Shown: positions 55,301-63,578, counted from the first letter of the stretch. The stretch is 64,000 nt of DNA from an uncultured Clostridia bacterium (GCA_934120395.1 CAKOTZ010000005.1:53113-117112); one strand, 5' to 3'. Program-made: numbers and translations. The notes: generated by a model not told the origin, from the sequence alone.

Positions 55301-55486
55301 TCTTGTTAAAATATGCCCAACATGTGGTTTTCCATTTGCAGTTGGAGGTCCATCATAAAAGGTAAAATATTCTTTTCCTTCATTTGCATCAAAGCTCTTA
55401 TGAATAATATCTTTGTCTTGCCATAATTTTGCAACGTCTTTTTCCATGCCAGCAAAACCATTGTTTAATTCAACTTTTTTATACAT
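52373..55486 (-). CDS. ileS: isoleucyl-tRNA synthetase, long (type 2, eukaryote-like) form
   Basis: 1037 aa from the ATG at 55486 (GGGAGA upstream). The class I motifs are HVGH (55-58) in GPPTANGKPHVGHIL and KMSKS in DAKGQKMSKSKGNG. The length and the C-terminal region (YVREILSKVQNRRKEMNFEVMDHICLYV) fit the IleS2 type found in some bacteria, often linked to lower mupirocin sensitivity. Expression is controlled by the T-box upstream. It contains no CGG codon in over 1000 codons. Confidence 0.95.
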   Translation of the reverse strand: MYKKVELNNGFAGMEKDVAKLWQDKDIIHKSFDANEGKEYFTFYDGPPTANGKPHVGHILTRCMKDIIPRYKVMKGYRVIRKAGWDTHGLPVELEIEKKLGISGKEQIEEYGVEKFVKECKESVFTYVSMWEKMTNQVGYWVDMDNPYVTYHNDYIESVWWALKQMWDKELLYQGHKVMPYCPRCGTALSSHEVAQGYKDVKDLTCIAKFKVVGEENKYILAWTTTPWTLPSNLALCVNKAYMYADVKVGEEVYVLAKDLIETVLKDTEYEILREYKGEELLGVKYEQLMPFAKVDGKAYVVIHGDYVTLTDGTGIVHIAPAYGEDDSFVSKQNGIAFVNLVDKEGKFVPEVEPWAGKFVRNCNESIVEWLKEHNKLFSSEKHMHSYPHCWRCDTPLLYYPKESWFVAMSKLRDELMANNAKVNWMPETIKTGRFGKFLENVIDWGISRDRYWGTPLPIWTCECGHKECIGSIEELKQKAVEMPDDLELHKPYIDNVHLRCEKCGKEMKREKEVIDCWFDSGSMPFAQWHYPFENKEMFENNFPAQFISEAIDQTRGWFYTLTAIGTALFNRTPFENCIVLGHVLDAKGQKMSKSKGNGVNPFELLDKVGADATRWHFYTVSSPWLPTRLSLENVEETQRKFLSTLWNVYSFYVLYAEIDKFNPLEHLNCKIDNVMDKWILSKLNTLIKEIDEKLGEYDITGAALQIEDFTDELSNWYVRRNRERFWQDKLTDEKISAYVTLYTVLINLAKVAAPFVPFMTEEIYQNLVVGLDKNAKESVHLCLWPTCDETKIDKKLEEEMDLAYKIVKLGRSARNTANIKNRQPLPEMLISIDILPEYYGEIVKEELNVKKVELGADMSQYVEFEIKPNLPVLGREYGKLIPKIKEEIAKLDQMQLANKVKNGGTEYITIGETEIGLNSENLLVMMQGKGNFAFAGEGEVGVILDTNITPELKKEGYVREILSKVQNRRKEMNFEVMDHICLYVAGNPMLEDVIKENEELIKKETLAEEIEYDKEEREYSEISINGEKLQIEVKKV

Positions 55487-55499
55487 TATAAATCTCCCT

Positions 55500-55745
55500 T
55501 CAAAAAAACAAGAACCTTGCATCCTTTTATAGGACGAAAGGTTCTTGTTTCCGCGGTACCACCTATTTTAATAATATACTTTATTATTCTCTCTTTCCCC
55601 TTAACGCAGGAAACGGCTATTCTTACTACTATTTCAGATTAGCAACGAACATAGGTGATAATAAATAGGTATTATCTTGCCAGAATCTCACCTTTCTCTA
55701 GCTCTCTTAAAGTTTTAGCTATTTATCTTATCCTTGTTATAGTTT
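55500..55745 (-). promoter_or_regulatory. T-box riboswitch of ileS
   Basis: The minus-strand leader contains the T-box bulge core AGGTGGTACCGCGG (55550-55565) and a terminator with arms AACAAGAACCTT and AAGGTTCTTG followed by TTTTTTT (55502-55545). A long stem I starts near AGAGAGCTAGAG (about 55695-55705) and has GGTGAGA and TCACC pairing. Uncharged tRNA binding would favour the antiterminator. I could not fix the specifier codon with confidence; an ATC in the TTATTATCACC stretch is the best candidate for Ile. Confidence 0.88.
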
Positions 55746-55758
55746 TTGATTTTGCATT

Positions 55759-55787
55759 ATCATATCACTTTTTTTTACAACTTTCAA
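55759..55787 (-). promoter_or_regulatory. sigma-A promoter of the ileS T-box transcript
   Basis: TTGAAA (55782-55787), 17-base spacer, TATGAT (55759-55764) on the minus strand, just before the T-box leader. Confidence 0.75.
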
Positions 55788-55854
55788 GTGGTAATTGTAA
55801 TTTTTTTAAATAATTTATAAAAAATTATTTAAAAAGCTCTTGCAACCTTTAATT

Positions 55855-56446
55855 TTATCTACAATCATTCATATAAAATTTTCTTTCTGCTATTTTATCC
55901 TGTACTCCTCTTAATGCTTCTCCAAATCTTTGGAAATGAACGACCTCTCTTTCTCTTAGAAATTTCAATGGGTCAACAACATCTGGGTCATCAGCACATA
56001 GGTCAATAAGTTTTTCATAAGTGGCTCTCGCTTTTTGTTCTGCAGCTAAATTTTCCTGTAAATTAGCAATTGGATCACCTTTACAAGCTAAACATGTTGC
56101 ATTAAAAGGTACACCTCCTGCCGATTGAGGATATACATCCACACCATGATCTGTATAATATGCTCCTAAACCAGCTTTCTTTATATCGTCAGGACACAAA
56201 TTCTTAGTTAACTGGTGCACTATACTTCCGATCATCTCTAAATGCGCTAATTCTTCTGTTCCTATATCATTTAAAATAGCTTTAGATTTTTGATCTGGCA
56301 TAGCAAACCTTTGTGACAAATATCTTAAAGCAGCTCCCAATTCTCCATCTGGTCCTCCGGTATTGTGAAATAATAAACTTAGCTAATTTAGGATTAGAGT
56401 TCTTTATATTTACTGGATACTGTAATACCTTGTTATAAGTCCACAT
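55855..56446 (-). CDS. cotJC: spore coat protein CotJC (manganese-catalase family), +1 frameshift at CGG
   Basis: Two frames make a 196-aa CotJC. Frame 1 starts at 56446 (MWTYNKVLQYPVNIKNSNPKLAKFIISQY), the stop codon of cotJB overlapping by one base, and meets CGG as codon 30 (56357-56359). Skipping the C gives QYGGPDGELGAALRYLSQRFAMPDQKSKAILNDIGTEELAHLEMI, an exact family match with the metal-site Glu and His residues. Without the shift almost the whole catalase-like domain is lost. CotJC is a coat-associated protein of the mother cell. Confidence 0.9.
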
Positions 56447-56763
56447 TAATAATTCCCCCTTTCCCATGGCCATGGTTCTTCAATCCATCTCCATTTATTG
56501 CATGGATAATAAATACTCAAAGGTCCATATCTTTTTTGATATTTATCTTTTAAATCCTTTAATTTTCTACAATATTCCTTGTATAAACATAATGCACGTT
56601 GGTCATCTGGGTGCGTATCTAAATATAAACTCAATTCAACAACGGCAAAATCTAATTCTCTTATTTTCATCATCATTTCTTCTCTAATGCAATCTCTTTG
56701 ATATTCTGTTTGACAGGCGTTACGTTCTGTACTATTTTCTATTGTTTCATTATTTTCTAACAT
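56446..56763 (-). CDS. cotJB: spore coat protein CotJB
   Basis: 105 aa. The family core REEMMMKIRELDFAVVELSLYLDTHPDDQRALCLYKEYCRKLKDLKDKYQKRYGPLSIYYP is complete, with the usual Trp-rich ending. It overlaps cotJA and cotJC by one base each, so the three are translationally coupled in the order cotJA-cotJB-cotJC. Confidence 0.93.
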   Translation of the reverse strand: MLENNETIENSTERNACQTEYQRDCIREEMMMKIRELDFAVVELSLYLDTHPDDQRALCLYKEYCRKLKDLKDKYQKRYGPLSIYYPCNKWRWIEEPWPWERGNY

Positions 56764-57092
56764 TATTTATTACACCCCTCTCCAATTTTATTACTTGTTG
56801 CTATAAAAACATTTTCCTCTATTGATTGACATGGAACATAAGGCGAAACCAATTCTGGATAAATTGTTCCCATTTTTAACCCTGCCTCTACAGTAAATGT
56901 TTTTCCAATAGTTTGCCATGGAACATAGCTTTGACTAAATAATGGCTTTCTCGGAAACAAATTATCATCATCATCAAATCCGCAATCGCACATATCATTA
57001 TTGTTAATAACATTAGGTATATCACTGCATAGCTCTTCTATCATATCTTCCTTATTAGAACAGCATTGCTTACATTTGCAACTTCTATACAT
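56763..57092 (-). CDS. cotJA: spore coat-associated protein CotJA
   Basis: 109 aa. The conserved part is the C-terminal half (YVPWQTIGKTFTVEAGLKMGTIYPELVSPYVPCQSIEENV). The N-terminal half is Cys- and Asp-rich (CKCKQCCSNK, CDCGFDDDD), unusual for the family and perhaps metal- or disulfide-linked. AAGGAGG precedes the ATG. In B. subtilis the cotJ operon is sigma-E dependent; I could not identify a convincing sigma-E promoter in the 57093-57217 gap. Confidence 0.85.
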   Translation of the reverse strand: MYRSCKCKQCCSNKEDMIEELCSDIPNVINNNDMCDCGFDDDDNLFPRKPLFSQSYVPWQTIGKTFTVEAGLKMGTIYPELVSPYVPCQSIEENVFIATSNKIGEGCNK

Positions 57093-57217
57093 TTAAATTT
57101 CCTCCTTTATCTTGTTTATATAATATATTGTATTCATGTGTAGAATTTTAGTTCCATTTTTTGACGAAAAACATATCAAATAGTCGAATTTGCAGTCTTA
57201 TTTTTTTATTAATATTA

Positions 57218-57247
57218 TTGTTATTTTAAACAATTCTGTGTTATACT
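57218..57247 (+). promoter_or_regulatory. promoter of the ParE-type TA pair
   Basis: TTGTTA (57218-57223), 18-base spacer, TATACT (57242-57247), with AAAAGGAGG before the first gene. Confidence 0.6.
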
Positions 57248-57278
57248 ATTACTAGTTTTATATAAAAGGAGGTTTATA

Positions 57279-57590
57279 ATGCTAGATATAAAACAAAAAA
57301 TTATGAATATTGTCAATTCGGTACCAGATGGCTACTTTAATGGCTTAAACTCTAAAGAAATTGTTTTAAAACTTATGATGGAATATACTAACAGATATGG
57401 AAAAGATGACGACTTAAATCAAATAAATGCACAAGATACGCAATCAAATACATTATATGATTTTATATACAATTTAGTATTTGTTGCTCTATTAAAAGAA
57501 AGCGACGAAGATATAGAAAATAATAGAGTTATGACAATTGAAGAATCGAAAGAGAGGTTGATGAAGGAATATGAACATCTCCATCTCTAA
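57279..57590 (+). CDS. probable antitoxin of a type II TA pair
   Basis: 103 aa, helical and acidic, with no recognisable DNA-binding motif in the N-terminal half. Its end overlaps the start of the ParE/RelE-like toxin gene by 20 nt, the usual antitoxin-toxin arrangement. AAAGGAGG supports the start. The family is not one I recognise, so the call rests on context. Confidence 0.55.
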   Translation: MLDIKQKIMNIVNSVPDGYFNGLNSKEIVLKLMMEYTNRYGKDDDLNQINAQDTQSNTLYDFIYNLVFVALLKESDEDIENNRVMTIEESKERLMKEYEHLHL

Positions 57591-57909
57591 TACAGCTTAT
57601 CGTAATTTATACAATATCGCAAAATTTACATTGCAAGTTTCCGCTAATTACTCTAATTATATTATTTATGAACTATATTCAACTATTGATTCAATTAAAA
57701 ATTTTCCATACATTGGAAGATACGTCCCTGAAATTTTAAATACTAATTATCGAGAACGCATTTGTAAAAATTATAGAATAATTTATTTTATTTCTCAACA
57801 ATCCAATACCATTTATATTAGATACGTAATTAGCGTGAAACAAAACTCAAATTTATTTTTTAAAATTCATAAGAAAGAATTACTTAATTTTCTAAATACG
57901 TTTATTTAA
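57571..57909 (+). CDS. RelE/ParE-family toxin
   Basis: 112 aa. The plasmid-stabilisation pattern is visible: helices with YNIAKFTLQVSANYSNYIIYELYSTIDSIKNFPYIGRYVPE followed by RERICKNYRIIYFISQQSNTIYIRYVISVKQN. RelE members cut mRNA on the ribosome; ParE members block gyrase. The sequence does not decide which. Its last 18 nt overlap the end of the convergent P-type ATPase gene. Confidence 0.78.
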   Translation: MNISISNTAYRNLYNIAKFTLQVSANYSNYIIYELYSTIDSIKNFPYIGRYVPEILNTNYRERICKNYRIIYFISQQSNTIYIRYVISVKQNSNLFFKIHKKELLNFLNTFI

Positions 57910-60441
57910 TTCAAATTTATTTTTCATTTTGAACAATTCCATTGAGATAATAATAGGCAAAGTTAACAAAAATAGTAATACAGCTGTGTCTATACTAATT
58001 GTTGTAAGTCCTAAAAAGCTTGCAATAGCTGGAACTCTTATAATTATTAATTGAATTGCTGTAGTAATGACTATTGATAAAATCAAAAAGCGATTATTAA
58101 TTCCTGGAATTCTAAAGCAAGAAATTCTTTCACTCCTACAATTAAAAATGTGAATATTTTCCATAAATACCATTAGCGTTAACATATAGGTTCTAATAGT
58201 AGTAATATCTAAATTTGTTCTTAGTAAGCATATATAGAAGATAAACTCTATAATAGCCATTACAAAAGCAGAAAGCAGAATTTCGCTTATAAGCAACTTA
58301 TTCATTACATTTTCATCTTTCTTTCTAACCCTTTGTTTCATTACATCTTCCGTATCCTTTTCAAATGCTAAGGCATCACCCTGAACTCCATTACTTATTA
58401 AATTAAGCCATAAAAGTTGAATTGCTGTTAATGGCATGGGAAAACCACATAAAATAGACAAAGTATATAAAATTACCTCTGAAAATCCTGTAGAAAGTAA
58501 CAAATAAATTACCTTTCTAATATTGTTATAAGCCTTTCGTCCTTCCTCTATTCCCTTTACTATTGTTGAAAAATTATCATCAGCAATAATCATATTTCCT
58601 GTTTCCTTTGCAATATCACTTCCGCTTCCCATTGCAATTCCTATATTTGCAGATTTTAATGCTGGACTATCATTTACCCCATCACCAGTAACAGCAACAA
58701 ATTCTCCGTTTTCTTTTAGTTTTTCAACTATTTCTAACTTTTCCATTGGTGATACTCTCGCATGAATATCTTTTATTCCAATTCGCTTGCCAATGCTATT
58801 TGCTGTATCAGGGTGGTCACCTGTTATCATTACAACTTTTATCCCGGCATTATTACATTGAGAAACCGCTTCTACCACATCCTCACGAATAGGATCTATA
58901 AATGCCACTAAACCATAAAAAACTAAATCACTCATACCATCTATATCGTCTATTTCTTCTCCCATAGCAATTGCAATAACACGAAATCCTTGTTTTGCAA
59001 GTTCTTCCGCTTGCTTATTAATAGCTGTTTTATCTATTGCTTGTCTTTCATTACCAATTTTCATAAAAGAACAAAAATCTAATATTTTCTCTACAGCCCC
59101 TTTTACCGTACAACATATTGTATTTTCTTCTTCATAAAATACAGCCGAAAACTTTTGTTTTGATTCATATGGAATCCTATTAACTATCCTTTCGTTTACT
59201 TCCACTTGCATTTTGTAACCTAAAGCTAAAAATGCAATATCTATTGCATCACCATGATATTGCCATTTTCCATCTTCTAAACTCATGCTTGCTTCATTGT
59301 TTAAAACCGCTAATTTTGATACTTCTTTAATATTATGCTTATCCCCTTCCATAAGCTCGTCTATTTTTACTTCTCCAATATCGTTATATCCAACCCCGCG
59401 GATATATGCAGAACTTCCAGTTGGCAATACGATTTTTTTGGCAGTCTGTTCATTAGCTGTTAATGTTCCTGTTTTATCAGTAGCAATAACACTACAACTA
59501 CCTAAACTCTCTACAGCATTTAATTTCTTTACAATTACATTTTTTCTTGCCATTTTTGATGAAGCTAATGACAAAACAATAGTCATAGCAATGGTTAATC
59601 CCTCTGGGATTGCTGAAACTGTTAAAGCTACAACACTTTGAAATATTTCAACAATTGGATAACCCTTTACATACAATAAACCAGATAATAATATTGCAAA
59701 AGCAACAAAGCCAATGCTAATTTGTCTAATAAACTTTTCCATTCTTATAACTAATGGAGATTTGGTATTCTCTGAATCCAAAACCTTGTCTGCCACTTTA
59801 CCAAACTCGGTATTTTTTCCTGTAGCTACAACAAATCCTTCGCCTCTCCCTTTAATTACATTAGTTCCTGCATAAGCCATATTATTTCTTTCAGAAAGAA
59901 CAGTATCCTTTGCTATAACATTATTTATCTTCTCTTTAGCAATAGACTCTCCAGTTAAAATAGCTTCATCTATCTCTAAATTATTAGTTTTTACCAATCT
60001 AATGTCCGCAGTTACCTTATCTCCTGACTCTAATGTTACTAAATCCCCAATCACTAACTCACTAGAATTAATTTCAATTTGCTTTCCAGAACGAAATACT
60101 TTCGACTGAGTTCTTATCATATTTTGTAATTTTTCTGCACTTCTTTCAGAATTCCATTCCTGGTATGTTCCAATAATCGCATTAATAAAAATAACTATAA
60201 ATATAAACACAGAATCAGAATAACTCTTAGTTATAATAGAAAAAACAGCAGCTATAACAAGTATAAATACAATCGGGCTCATAAATTGAGAAATAAATAA
60301 ATGCATAATCGTTGTTTTTTTCTTCTTAGGAATTTCATTTCTGCCATTTGTATCTAATCTAATCGCCGCTTCTTCTTTACTTAAACCATACTCGCTAGTC
60401 CTTAATATATCCTTAACCTCTTCAACTTCATTATAATACAT
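57892..60441 (-). CDS. P-type cation-transporting ATPase, Ca2+-type (P2)
   Basis: 849 aa. N-terminal cation-ATPase domain, actuator domain with LTGESIAKEK, phosphorylation site DKTGTLTANEQT, hinge TGDGVNDSPALKSANIGIAMG, and about ten membrane helices. The first transport motif (AIPEGLTIAM) in M4 and LLWLNLISNGVQGDALAFE in M6 are typical of PMR1/SERCA-like Ca2+ or Mn2+ pumps. It would export Ca2+ from the cytoplasm. It is a single gene, convergent with the TA pair. Confidence 0.92.
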   Translation of the reverse strand: MYYNEVEEVKDILRTSEYGLSKEEAAIRLDTNGRNEIPKKKKTTIMHLFISQFMSPIVFILVIAAVFSIITKSYSDSVFIFIVIFINAIIGTYQEWNSERSAEKLQNMIRTQSKVFRSGKQIEINSSELVIGDLVTLESGDKVTADIRLVKTNNLEIDEAILTGESIAKEKINNVIAKDTVLSERNNMAYAGTNVIKGRGEGFVVATGKNTEFGKVADKVLDSENTKSPLVIRMEKFIRQISIGFVAFAILLSGLLYVKGYPIVEIFQSVVALTVSAIPEGLTIAMTIVLSLASSKMARKNVIVKKLNAVESLGSCSVIATDKTGTLTANEQTAKKIVLPTGSSAYIRGVGYNDIGEVKIDELMEGDKHNIKEVSKLAVLNNEASMSLEDGKWQYHGDAIDIAFLALGYKMQVEVNERIVNRIPYESKQKFSAVFYEEENTICCTVKGAVEKILDFCSFMKIGNERQAIDKTAINKQAEELAKQGFRVIAIAMGEEIDDIDGMSDLVFYGLVAFIDPIREDVVEAVSQCNNAGIKVVMITGDHPDTANSIGKRIGIKDIHARVSPMEKLEIVEKLKENGEFVAVTGDGVNDSPALKSANIGIAMGSGSDIAKETGNMIIADDNFSTIVKGIEEGRKAYNNIRKVIYLLLSTGFSEVILYTLSILCGFPMPLTAIQLLWLNLISNGVQGDALAFEKDTEDVMKQRVRKKDENVMNKLLISEILLSAFVMAIIEFIFYICLLRTNLDITTIRTYMLTLMVFMENIHIFNCRSERISCFRIPGINNRFLILSIVITTAIQLIIIRVPAIASFLGLTTISIDTAVLLFLLTLPIIISMELFKMKNKFELNKRI

Positions 60442-60535
60442 AAAATCTCTCCTTCAAAATATTATTTGCTTTTATACTTTTTTTATTACATCTCTTTTTC
60501 TTTATTGTCGCATTTTAAGTTTTTTGTCAAATTTA

Positions 60536-60565
60536 TGAATAATTTTTTTCTAAAAATTAATACTA
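60536..60565 (+). promoter_or_regulatory. sigma-G-like promoter of spoVT
   Basis: TGAATA (60536-60541), 17-base spacer, AATACTA (60559-60565), one base from the forespore consensus TGNATA/CATNNTA. spoVT is sigma-G controlled in B. subtilis. Confidence 0.6.
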
Positions 60566-60595
60566 AGCTTAAATTGAGAAAAAGGAGGGAAAATT

Positions 60596-61150
60596 TTGAA
60601 AGCAACAGGAGTAGTTAGAAGAATTGATGACTTAGGAAGAATTGTAATACCCAAGGAAATACGTAAAACTTTACGTATAAAAGAAGGTGATCCATTAGAA
60701 ATATTTACTGATAAAGATGGAGAAATAATACTAAAAAAATATTCTCCAATTGGAGAACTCTCTGAATTTGCAATTAATTATGCTGAGACATTAGCCAAAA
60801 CAACTGGTCATATAGCATGTATTACTGATAAGGATACAGTAATTGCCGTTTCAGGTGCACCTAAAAAGGATTTTTTACAACAAAATTTAAGTCAAGAATT
60901 AGAAGAAGTAATGGATAATAAAGAAATATATACCAGTAAAGAAAACAACGAAGTTTCTTTACCAATTACTCAAAACGATAACAAAGAAAGAAAATACAAT
61001 TCCCAAGTAGTATATCCTATTGTTTCACAAGGAGATGCTATTGGAAGTATTATTCTTATTTCTAAAGATCAAAGCACAAAAATGGGCGAAACAGAATTAA
61101 AAGTTGTTCAGTCTGCTGCAAGTTTTTTAGGAAGTCAAATGGAAGTTTAA
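60596..61150 (+). CDS. spoVT: stage V sporulation protein T, forespore regulator
   Basis: 184 aa, TTG start with AAAGGAGG upstream. The AbrB-like N-terminal DNA-binding domain (KATGVVRRIDDLGRIVIPKEIRKTLRIKEGDPLEIF, 2-~50) and a C-terminal GAF-like domain (about 56-180) are both present. SpoVT adjusts late forespore gene expression and spore properties. A forespore-type promoter precedes it and a strong terminator follows. Confidence 0.95.
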   Translation: MKATGVVRRIDDLGRIVIPKEIRKTLRIKEGDPLEIFTDKDGEIILKKYSPIGELSEFAINYAETLAKTTGHIACITDKDTVIAVSGAPKKDFLQQNLSQELEEVMDNKEIYTSKENNEVSLPITQNDNKERKYNSQVVYPIVSQGDAIGSIILISKDQSTKMGETELKVVQSAASFLGSQMEV

Positions 61151-61178
61151 AAAAAACCACCCTAAGGGGCGGTTTTTT
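61151..61178. terminator. bidirectional terminator between spoVT and the ABC permease
   Basis: Arms AACCACCC and GGGCGGTT (one wobble) around TAAG, flanked by an A-run and TTTTTTT, so it can serve both converging genes. Confidence 0.85.
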
Positions 61179-62815
61179 TATACTATCTTTTTAAACAATT
61201 CACCTTGATTATAATATACATATCTATCTATTCCAATTAAAGCACTTCCAGTTATGGTTAGTAAAACAATAACTAAAGTTGCAAAATTTGCTTCTGCACA
61301 TATACTTCCAATAACTACTAATAACATTATATATGCTATAACAAACACAAATCCAAAAAACATATTCATATTTTGCTTTACAACAGCATACTCTGTGTCC
61401 CAATTAAGTTTAGGTCTTTTTAAATCTACAATAAACATTATATATGAATATAAAATACTCACAACTAAAGAAATTATAAAACTAAAGACCAAAATTACAA
61501 TGTCTACATCTGCTATTATATATGCAATAATATTTATAATAACAATCGGAACAACACTAATCACTATTGAAGGAATTACCTTGTATTGAAATTGTTTGTA
61601 AAATGATACTGGTATATACTTTACAAAGCTTGCATAAGTTCCATCTCTTGAAATAGCTGTTACTGGTATAAAAATCATTGTAAGCATAAAGGTACTCATT
61701 CCAACTAGTATAGTTAAAACTATATTTTGATTTACATCAATATCTTGCATTTGACTAGCAAACTCATTCTGTTGTAGTAGAAAAACTCCTCCAAATATAA
61801 TTGGCATAATTAGTGCTGGCAAAACACATTGCATAAAATATATTGGATTCTTGAATAGCATTATAAATTCTTTTTTTACATAACTTATCTGTATTGTTTT
61901 TTGTTTGAATGCTCCCACTCTTATTCTTGCTTTTTTTCCTCCACTGCTTGCTAATGCACCAACAGCCCCTTTTAAGTAAAGTTTTTGAGATACAATTGTA
62001 AATACTGCATATATTCCGACAGTTATTGTTATTAGCTCTAATAATGAAACAAGCGCTTCACTTGTATTATATGCAAGTAGAGCATTTATTGCAGGTTTTA
62101 ATGTTATAAAATAGTTATCTATAATATCTATCATCCCATTAGCTTTCATAAACATTCCTGCAATTTCTTCTTCATTCATTTCTTGTTGTCCAGAAAAGCC
62201 AAACTGTATTCCAATAACTAAAACAATTAATAGTAAAGAAGCTACAATTTGCATTTTTTCTTTATTCTTTATATTCTTTGAAAAACTCATTAAAATAATA
62301 ACTAACAACGAAGAAATTAGCGCTGGCACAATTGGGAATATAAGTAAAACAATAATACCATATAAATAAAATAATAAACCTGCTCCTGTTAATATTCCAT
62401 ATATTATAAAAGGAGCCAGTGCAAATAGTAAAACTGTAATATATTCTGTTACCAATAACACATTAAACTTCGCAATTAAAATTTGATATGGCTTTATTGG
62501 TAGTGGAAGTATATTCTCTACATCTTTTGAAAAATAGAACAAATTCATACTAGATACAATAGACTGAATTAATATTAATACTCCAACAGCCAATAAGAAT
62601 GTACCTAAAAACAACCCCGCTTGATTTACTATTAAAAGAGATTGAATCATTTCATAACTTAAAAAGCCAAAAATGCCTATTACATATATATATATTAAAG
62701 CAAAACCAATAATTTTCATTACTCGTTTTGACTTATTATCTTCTGTTTTGGAACTATAATTTTTAAATATAGAATTTTTTAGGAAAACTTTTGTTAATAA
62801 TAGGATATTATTCAT
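61178..62815 (-). CDS. ABC-2-type multidrug/lipid exporter permease
   Basis: 545 aa with about twelve hydrophobic helices and short loops. It overlaps the ATP-binding gene by 8 nt, so the two form one exporter. The substrate cannot be told; sequence resembles large putative permeases of Clostridia that pair with CcmA-like ATPases. Confidence 0.82.
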   Translation of the reverse strand: MNNILLLTKVFLKNSIFKNYSSKTEDNKSKRVMKIIGFALIYIYVIGIFGFLSYEMIQSLLIVNQAGLFLGTFLLAVGVLILIQSIVSSMNLFYFSKDVENILPLPIKPYQILIAKFNVLLVTEYITVLLFALAPFIIYGILTGAGLLFYLYGIIVLLIFPIVPALISSLLVIILMSFSKNIKNKEKMQIVASLLLIVLVIGIQFGFSGQQEMNEEEIAGMFMKANGMIDIIDNYFITLKPAINALLAYNTSEALVSLLELITITVGIYAVFTIVSQKLYLKGAVGALASSGGKKARIRVGAFKQKTIQISYVKKEFIMLFKNPIYFMQCVLPALIMPIIFGGVFLLQQNEFASQMQDIDVNQNIVLTILVGMSTFMLTMIFIPVTAISRDGTYASFVKYIPVSFYKQFQYKVIPSIVISVVPIVIINIIAYIIADVDIVILVFSFIISLVVSILYSYIMFIVDLKRPKLNWDTEYAVVKQNMNMFFGFVFVIAYIMLLVVIGSICAEANFATLVIVLLTITGSALIGIDRYVYYNQGELFKKIV

Positions 62816-63533
62816 TTTCAGTTAGCTCCAAAAATAATTTTTCTAGACTATCTACTTCTGTAAATTGTTTTTTTAATTCATCATATGTTCCAACAAAAAC
62901 TAGTTTTCCTTTATTAATAATTCCTACTCTATCACATAATTTTTCTGCAACCTCCAAAACATGAGTTGAGAAAAATACCGTATTTCCTTCTTTTGCATGG
63001 TTTCTCATTAATTCCTTAAGTTGAAACGAAGCTTTAGGATCTAATCCTGTCATTGGTTCGTCTAAAATCCAATTTTTCGGATTATGTAATAATACACTAA
63101 TTATAATTAGTTTTTGCCTCATTCCATGAGAATATGTTTGAATGCTACTGCCTAAATCATCATAAATTCCAAATTCTTTAGACATTTTTTCAATTCTTTC
63201 TTTTCGTTCTTCCTGTGAAACATTATAGATATCAGCAATGAAATTTAAATATTCTATTCCCTTTAGTCTAACAAACATATCTGGATTATCTGGAACAAAT
63301 CCAAATTGTCGTTTAGCCTCTAAAGCGTTAGTTTTTATGCTCTTTCCATCTATTAAAATGTCTCCTTCATCAGGATTTAAGATTCCTGTTATCATCTTTA
63401 TCGTTGTAGTTTTACCAGCACCATTAGGACCTAGAAATCCAAAAATCTCTCCATTTCGTATTTCTAAATTCAAGTTATCTACGCTTTTTTTATCTTTCAC
63501 ATAAGATTTACTAATATTATTTATTTGAATCAT
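62808..63533 (-). CDS. ABC transporter ATP-binding protein
   Basis: 241 aa. Walker A GPNGAGKTT (about 35-43), Q-loop FGFVPDNPDM, signature SHGMRQKL, Walker B WILDEPMTGLDP and H-loop STHVLEV are all in place. It belongs to the CcmA/ABC-2 group and pairs with the overlapping permease. Confidence 0.94.
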   Translation of the reverse strand: MIQINNISKSYVKDKKSVDNLNLEIRNGEIFGFLGPNGAGKTTTIKMITGILNPDEGDILIDGKSIKTNALEAKRQFGFVPDNPDMFVRLKGIEYLNFIADIYNVSQEERKERIEKMSKEFGIYDDLGSSIQTYSHGMRQKLIIISVLLHNPKNWILDEPMTGLDPKASFQLKELMRNHAKEGNTVFFSTHVLEVAEKLCDRVGIINKGKLVFVGTYDELKKQFTEVDSLEKLFLELTENE

Positions 63534-63578
63534 ATATAACTCATCCCCTTTATATTGGCATTATATTACATTATACAT

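Noticed and set aside
8030..56359. The eight frame breaks as sequencing or assembly errors
   Set aside because: Errors in such AT-rich DNA fall in A/T homopolymers and in both directions. Here all eight are +1, all have an extra C before GGN, and all create an in-frame CGG, a codon otherwise missing from the host genes. Raw reads would still be the final test.
8030..56359. CGG simply reassigned to another amino acid
   Set aside because: Reassignment would keep the frame. At every site the family sequence continues only after a one-base shift, and in ylxQ and uppP a stop codon follows directly in the old frame.
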